Assembly: GCA_910578605.1 (NCBI GenBank)
Contig: CAJTQG010000052.1
Coordinates: 1-19,807 of the forward strand
DNA length: 19,807 nucleotides
DNA from: an uncultured Lachnospiraceae bacterium
GTDB taxonomy: Bacteria; Bacillota; Clostridia; Lachnospirales; Lachnospiraceae
Reading direction: 5' to 3'
Position 1 is the stretch's first letter. The number at the start of each line of letters is the position of its first letter. Shown here in pieces: positions 16,273 through 19,807 of the stretch. A program made the translations under genes and the position numbers. The notes under the pieces are model-generated. The model did no database searches. It was not told the origin of the DNA and saw only the letters and a list, made by a program, of their open reading frames with translations.

Positions 16273-16359
16273 CACAATCTCTGTGGCTTTTTTATTTTTT
16301 CAATCTATTTTTCTTTTTAACCTTTTTTCCTGATTTATTTCTCATTTATGAATAAATTT

Positions 16360-17547
16360 CTATGATTGATGTTTCTTAACAAAATCCTCATACAGAGGGG
16401 ACATATTTCTCAATCTCTCTATAATTTCAATCAATTTGTCCACAACAAAATCTCCATCCTCTATTGTTGTCTCATCCCCTATTGTTAAGCGGACAGAACC
16501 ATGAGCAATCTCATGAGGAAGACCAATGGCAAGCAGCACATGGGAGGGGTCTAGCGAGCCGGAGGTACATGCGGAACCACTGGATGCACATATTCCATTG
16601 GAATCTAACAATATTAAAATAGACTCTCCCTCCACAAACTGAAAACTGAAATTTACATTATTGGGAAGTCTGTGAACCTTGTCTCCATTTAATCGGCTGT
16701 ATGGAATTTCTTTTGACAATCGTTCTATAATATGATTGCGTACTGCCGTCTCTCTCCCTGTTCTCTCTTCCATATTATCCATGGCAAGCTGTACTGCCTT
16801 TGCCATACCGATGATTCCTGTTACATTTTCTGTACCGGCTCTGCGCCTTCTCTCCTGAGCACCCCCATGAATCAAGGACTTTATTTTTACTCCCTTGCGA
16901 ATGTACAAGAAGCCGATTCCCTTCGGCCCATATATTTTATGCCCGCTGGCACTGAGCATATCTATATTCATCTTCTCCACGTCAATAGGCACCTGGGTGT
17001 ATGCCTGAACGGCGTCCGTATGAAATAAAACATTGTGTTTTCTGGCAATTTTTCCAATCTCTTCAATAGGTTCTATTGTTCCGATTTCATTGTTGGCAAA
17101 CATAATGGAAATTAAAATGGTATCCTCCCGAATGGCCTTTTCTAATTCTTCTAAATTGACAAGACCATTTTCATCCACATCTAAATATGTCAAATCATAT
17201 CCCTTTTTCTCCAAATATTCACAAGTATGGAGAATAGCATGATGTTCTATTTTTGTAGTTATAATATGCTTTCCCTTTGTCCCATATGCCTCCGCAGCAG
17301 CCTTTAATGCCCAATTGTCCGACTCTGAGCCTCCTCCGGTAAAATATATATTCTCTGGTGATGTATGGATAGAATGGGCAATCACTTCCCTAGCATCCGT
17401 TATCGCCTTTTTATTTTCTGCAGATATCCCATAAATACTGGATGGATTGCCAAATTTCTCTGTAAAATACGGCATCATTGCCTGAAGAACTTCCGATTTC
17501 ACCGGCGTAGTTGCCGCATAATCCATATAAATCAATTTTTTGCTCAT
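16360..17547 (-). CDS. nifS: Cysteine desulfurase NifS/IscS
   Basis: PLP enzyme that takes sulfur from cysteine as a persulfide and passes it to NifU and other acceptors. The 395 residues begin with the typical YMDYAATTPV. They include H102/H103 (IEHHAIL), the PLP-contacting D178 and Q181 (HTDAVQ), the PLP lysine K204 (SGHKIYGPKG) and the catalytic cysteine C327 in SSGSACTSGSLDPSHV, typical of group I (NifS/IscS) enzymes. The start is the ATG 9 bases after AAAGGAG (17557-17563); a GTG at 17553 in frame is only 3 bases from that site and is rejected. It is the first gene of nifS-nifU-rrf2, behind its own promoter. With tcdA and larE-like genes upstream it may also supply sulfur to tRNA or cofactor pathways. 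Confidence 0.97.
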   Translation of the reverse strand: MSKKLIYMDYAATTPVKSEVLQAMMPYFTEKFGNPSSIYGISAENKKAITDAREVIAHSIHTSPENIYFTGGGSESDNWALKAAAEAYGTKGKHIITTKIEHHAILHTCEYLEKKGYDLTYLDVDENGLVNLEELEKAIREDTILISIMFANNEIGTIEPIEEIGKIARKHNVLFHTDAVQAYTQVPIDVEKMNIDMLSASGHKIYGPKGIGFLYIRKGVKIKSLIHGGAQERRRRAGTENVTGIIGMAKAVQLAMDNMEERTGRETAVRNHIIERLSKEIPYSRLNGDKVHRLPNNVNFSFQFVEGESILILLDSNGICASSGSACTSGSLDPSHVLLAIGLPHEIAHGSVRLTIGDETTIEDGDFVVDKLIEIIERLRNMSPLYEDFVKKHQS

Positions 17548-17556
17548 ATTCACTCT

Positions 17557-17563
17557 CTCCTTT
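17557..17563 (-). promoter_or_regulatory. Ribosome binding site that sets the nifS start
   Basis: AAAGGAG is 9 bases before the ATG at 17547 and only 3 before the in-frame GTG at 17553, so the ATG is preferred. Confidence 0.8.
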
Positions 17564-17730
17564 TTCTATTGTTTTGCTATCGTATTCCATTATATATTTT
17601 TGAAATCATTCTATGCTTTCAGAATATTACATATCCATAGCGCAATAACTCCCTATTACTTTACTGTCTATTGTTCTATTTCTTCATTTGAAATATCCTA
17701 CTTACGAAATATGATTTAATTTTCTCTATA

Positions 17731-17759
17731 ACTATAAACAGCAAATCCTATCTTGTCAA
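17731..17759 (-). promoter_or_regulatory. Sigma-A promoter of the nifS-nifU-rrf2 operon
   Basis: On the minus strand TTGACA (17754-17759) and TATAGT (17731-17736) are exactly 17 bases apart, the same boxes and spacing as in the gntR promoter. The predicted start near 17724 leaves a ~177-base leader before nifS. In that leader (17548-17723) no further structure or reading frame could be supported. Confidence 0.7.
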
Positions 17760-17774
17760 TAGGATTTGCTGTTT
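17736..17774. promoter_or_regulatory. Palindrome over the nifS -35 box: likely operator, possibly also terminator
   Basis: A perfect 16-bp inverted repeat (17736-17751 with 17759-17774) has a 7-base loop, and the -35 hexamer begins in the loop. Its place over the promoter and the Rrf2 gene in the same operon suggest an Rrf2 operator. It also begins 39 bases past the JAB stop codon and could end that transcript. Against a terminator role, the minus-strand side has only GTTTATAG rather than a U-tract; the T-rich tail (TTTTATTTT) lies on the plus-strand side, where no gene arrives. Confidence 0.65.
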
Positions 17775-17812
17775 TATTTTAAAATATTCAAATCACTCTT
17801 CCATCAAAAAGA

Positions 17813-18229
17813 TTACTCCATGTACACAATCGGATTCTCTATGATTTTTTTCTTTTCCTCAAACATAAAAGCTTTTAACACCGGCTTCTTTAAATCCATC
17901 AAAGACAAAATACAATAGTCTGCCTGTAAATCATATGCCAGTTCTGTATCTCTTTTGGAAGGAAAAGCCGGTGTTTTGGGGTGAGAATGAAAGCTTCCCA
18001 ATATACGAAATCCCTTCTCCCTGGCATCCTTCTGGGCTTCTATCTGTTCCTTCGGGTCCATAGCAAAACGGCTATTGCTATCCTCTATATTATGCAATAT
18101 ATAAATTTGTTTAACCCACTTGTCCCCTCCAGACCAATCACCTGCCATTAAACCACATGCCTCCTTCGGCAGCATCTGCTTTGCATGAAGAAGGATTTTA
18201 TCATAATCACTTTTTGTGATATACAGCAC
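17813..18229 (-). CDS. JAB/JAMM-type metallopeptidase (M67)
   Basis: A small zinc peptidase of the Mov34/JAB family. The complete JAMM signature is present: E31 in KEACGLMAG, then H89-x-H91, 10 residues, and D102 (HSHPKTPAFPS, numbered from the upstream ATG at 18253). Bacterial relatives process the C-terminus of ThiS/MoaD-like sulfur carriers or remove them from targets. The nearby ThiF-fold TcdA and sulfur genes fit such a role, although no carrier gene is in the window. The ATG at 18253 has only a weak site before it. AAAGGAG (18238-18244) lies 8 bases before a GTG at 18229, giving a 138-residue protein that keeps every motif. The gene follows larE by ~117 bases. Confidence 0.9.
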   Translation of the reverse strand: MLYITKSDYDKILLHAKQMLPKEACGLMAGDWSGGDKWVKQIYILHNIEDSNSRFAMDPKEQIEAQKDAREKGFRILGSFHSHPKTPAFPSKRDTELAYDLQADYCILSLMDLKKPVLKAFMFEEKKKIIENPIVYME

Positions 18230-18237
18230 TATCTTTT

Positions 18238-18244
18238 CTCCTTT
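18238..18244 (-). promoter_or_regulatory. Ribosome binding site pointing to a GTG start for the JAB gene
   Basis: AAAGGAG is encoded by codons 4-6 counted from the upstream ATG (18253) and lies exactly 8 bases before GTG 18229. The ATG is preceded only by an A-rich stretch with GAAAG far upstream. Confidence 0.7.
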
Positions 18245-18346
18245 GTCTTCCATATTTTTAACTTAATTTCTTTCAAAAGCCTTTTTTCATTTTTTATTTG
18301 ATTTATTATGTTTTAACTTGTCTTTTTTCATTTTATCCCTTTATGG

Positions 18347-19183
18347 CTAATTTAAAATTTCTAACGTCTCATTCATACTGCCCTGCCGATACCCAATCAA
18401 ATCCAATGAAATATAAGTAAAACCATATTTCTGAAATTCCCCTGTTATTGTTCCCCTTATTTTTTTGTCTATCATCCATTGAAATTGCTCAGGATTCATT
18501 TCAATCCTTGCCATTGTACCATGTATGCGCACCCTAAACTGGGTAAAGCCCAATTTTCTCAAAAGCTCCTCTGCCCTCTCCACCATAATAAGCTTTTCTT
18601 TTGTGATTTTTTCCCCATAAACAAACCTGGAGGCCAGACAGGCAAAAGATTGCTTTTCCCATGTACTCAAGCCTAATTCTTTCGATAATACCCTAATATC
18701 CCTCTTTGACATATTACATAATTTAAGAGGACTTTTGATTCCCAATTCTTCCACTGCCCTCATCCCGGGCCGATAGTCCCCCTCATCATCCATGTTAGCC
18801 CCCTCCGCCACATTTTCTATTCCCTGCTCCTTTGCCATTTTACAGATTCGTCCCATTATTTCCCTTTTACACAGGTAACATCTGTCGGGAGGATTTTCCG
18901 CAAATCCCCTTATCTGTGTCTCCCATTCCCCTATTTCACAAATGACCTGCTGAATGCCCTCCTTTTGACAAAAGCTAGCCGCCTCCTGCTTCTCTCTTTT
19001 TGGAAAAAAATCTGAAGAAATCGTAATGGCAACCGCTTGATCTCCTAATACCTCATGTGCTATTTTCAGCAAGAAGGTAGAGTCCACCCCACCGGAAAAG
19101 GCAACGGCAACTCTTCCTAATTCTTTCAAATAATTTCTTAAATATTCTAACTTTTTTGTCTGCTCCTTGTTTGCCATATCCAT
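18347..19183 (-). CDS. larE: LarE-like ATP-dependent sulfur transferase (PP-loop family)
   Basis: The 278 residues form an adenylating PP-loop domain with SGGVDS (30-35), followed by the LarE-typical NPPDRCYLCK (97-106), EGANMDDEGDYRPG (127-140) and WEKQSFACLASRF (175-187) motifs. LarE inserts sulfur during synthesis of the nickel-pincer nucleotide cofactor of lactate racemase. C182 matches the position of the sacrificial Cys176 of the Lactiplantibacillus enzyme. C102 and C105 add a CxxC pair, which suggests the class of LarE that holds a [4Fe-4S] cluster on three Cys and is not consumed. No larA, larB or larC is in the window, so another target is possible. The first ATG is taken; the ATG at codon 3 is almost as good, since both have weak ribosome binding sites. 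It follows tcdA by 50 bases. Confidence 0.88.
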   Translation of the reverse strand: MDMANKEQTKKLEYLRNYLKELGRVAVAFSGGVDSTFLLKIAHEVLGDQAVAITISSDFFPKREKQEAASFCQKEGIQQVICEIGEWETQIRGFAENPPDRCYLCKREIMGRICKMAKEQGIENVAEGANMDDEGDYRPGMRAVEELGIKSPLKLCNMSKRDIRVLSKELGLSTWEKQSFACLASRFVYGEKITKEKLIMVERAEELLRKLGFTQFRVRIHGTMARIEMNPEQFQWMIDKKIRGTITGEFQKYGFTYISLDLIGYRQGSMNETLEILN

Positions 19184-19233
19184 TTACTTCCATTTCACCT
19201 CTATATCTCTATTTTGTATTATGTCCATCTTTA

Positions 19234-19807
19234 TTATAAATTTCCCAAATCCTTCACTACCTCCCCAGCCATAAGCAAACCTACTACGGAGGGAACAAAT
19301 GCAATACTTCCAATCCTCCCCTGAGAATAGGGAATGGGCTTCTCTTTAGAGTACACTACCTTTAATCTCGAAATTCCCCGCTTTTTTAATTCCCGCCTCA
19401 TCACTCTTGCTAATGGGCACACCTGGGTCTCGTATATATCTGCCACCTGAAATCCGGCAGCGTCCAATTTATTTCCTGCTCCCATGCTGCTGATAATAGG
19501 AATATTTTTCTCATTTGCTTTCAGAACCAGCTCAATTTTTGCCGCAACCGTGTCTACCGCATCTACCACATAGTGGTATTTTGAAAATGGAAATTCATCG
19601 GCATTTTCCGGAAGAAAAAAACAAGGATAGGTGCGCACTTTTGCAGCAGGATTGATGTCCAATATTCTCTCCTTCATGGCTTCCACCTTATACTGGCCTA
19701 ATGTGCTATGAGTAGCAATAATTTGACGATTTAGATTACTCATATTGATCAAGTCATTATCTATTAAATCTATTTCCCCTACACCGCTTCGGGCTAAAGC
19801 CTCCACC
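19234..19807 (-). CDS. tcdA: tRNA threonylcarbamoyladenosine dehydratase TcdA, 5' end cut by the window
   Basis: An E1-like ThiF/MoeB-fold enzyme that dehydrates t6A37 of tRNA to the cyclic form ct6A using ATP. The visible 190 residues correspond to the family from just after the GxGGVGS nucleotide loop. They include LIDNDLINMSNLNRQ with the adenylation Arg, VVDAVDTVAAK, ISSMGAGNKLD, the cysteine motif VCPLARVMRRELKKRG, VVYSKEKP, and a C-terminal FVPSVVGLLMAGEVV. Roughly 45-55 N-terminal residues lie beyond 19807. The GTG at 19804-19806 is an internal Val codon, not the start. In E. coli TcdA is linked to the CsdA-CsdE sulfur pair; here it precedes larE, JAB and nifS. A general ThiF-like activating enzyme is the alternative but fits less well. 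Confidence 0.93.
   Translation of the reverse strand, partial: VEALARSGVGEIDLIDNDLINMSNLNRQIIATHSTLGQYKVEAMKERILDINPAAKVRTYPCFFLPENADEFPFSKYHYVVDAVDTVAAKIELVLKANEKNIPIISSMGAGNKLDAAGFQVADIYETQVCPLARVMRRELKKRGISRLKVVYSKEKPIPYSQGRIGSIAFVPSVVGLLMAGEVVKDLGNL

Noticed and set aside
18287..18331. Minus-strand 14-codon frame (MKKDKLKHNKSNKK) with AAAGGG before its ATG, between larE and the JAB gene
   Set aside because: The stretch is extremely A-rich, so Lys/Asn codons and a purine run are expected by chance; no support for a real peptide.

Overview
The window comes from a low-GC Gram-positive anaerobe of the Clostridia, most likely a gut Lachnospiraceae. This is inferred from the AT-rich sequence, strong AAAGGAG/AGGAGG ribosome binding sites, a tRNA-sensing T-box leader on thrS, a NifS/NifU-type iron-sulfur operon, a large BspA-like repeat surface protein, and intracellular arabinose-releasing glycosidases. 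No mobile element, CRISPR array, rRNA or tRNA gene was seen. Species cannot be named from the sequence alone.

Layout. (1) Positions 74-4403, minus strand: two cytoplasmic arabinofuranosidases, GH51 then GH127. Each has its own promoter and terminator, and together they would release L-arabinose from imported alpha- and beta-linked oligosaccharides. (2) Positions 4445-8126, plus strand: a YtrA-like GntR repressor, an ABC ATPase and a large permease with an extracytoplasmic domain. The operon starts from a promoter whose -35 box sits inside a perfect 13-bp palindrome, probably the repressor's own operator. (3) Positions 8154-10822, minus strand: a secreted protein with BspA-type leucine-rich repeats, InlB B-repeats and Big2 domains, ending in a lysine-rich domain without acidic residues. 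(4) Positions 10895-13575, minus strand: threonyl-tRNA synthetase behind a complete threonine T-box riboswitch, followed by a short non-coding stretch with hairpins and a possible decayed reading frame. (5) Positions 13572-15275, minus strand: a predicted ABC-class ATPase (PF09818 type) of unknown role. (6) Positions 15395-19807, minus strand: a sulfur-handling neighbourhood read in the order tcdA (cut by the window end), larE-like sulfur transferase, JAMM/JAB metallopeptidase, then nifS, nifU and an Rrf2 regulator.

The sulfur neighbourhood is the most interesting part. The larE product carries CxxC plus a third Cys, as in [4Fe-4S]-dependent LarE enzymes, and it lies next to the genes that supply sulfur (NifS) and assemble clusters (NifU). 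Neither a ThiS-like sulfur carrier nor larA/B/C is present, so its target is open. The nifS promoter has the same design as the gntR promoter: TTGACA-17-TATAGT, with the -35 box in the loop of a perfect palindrome. The Rrf2 protein encoded at the end of that operon is the obvious candidate to bind it.
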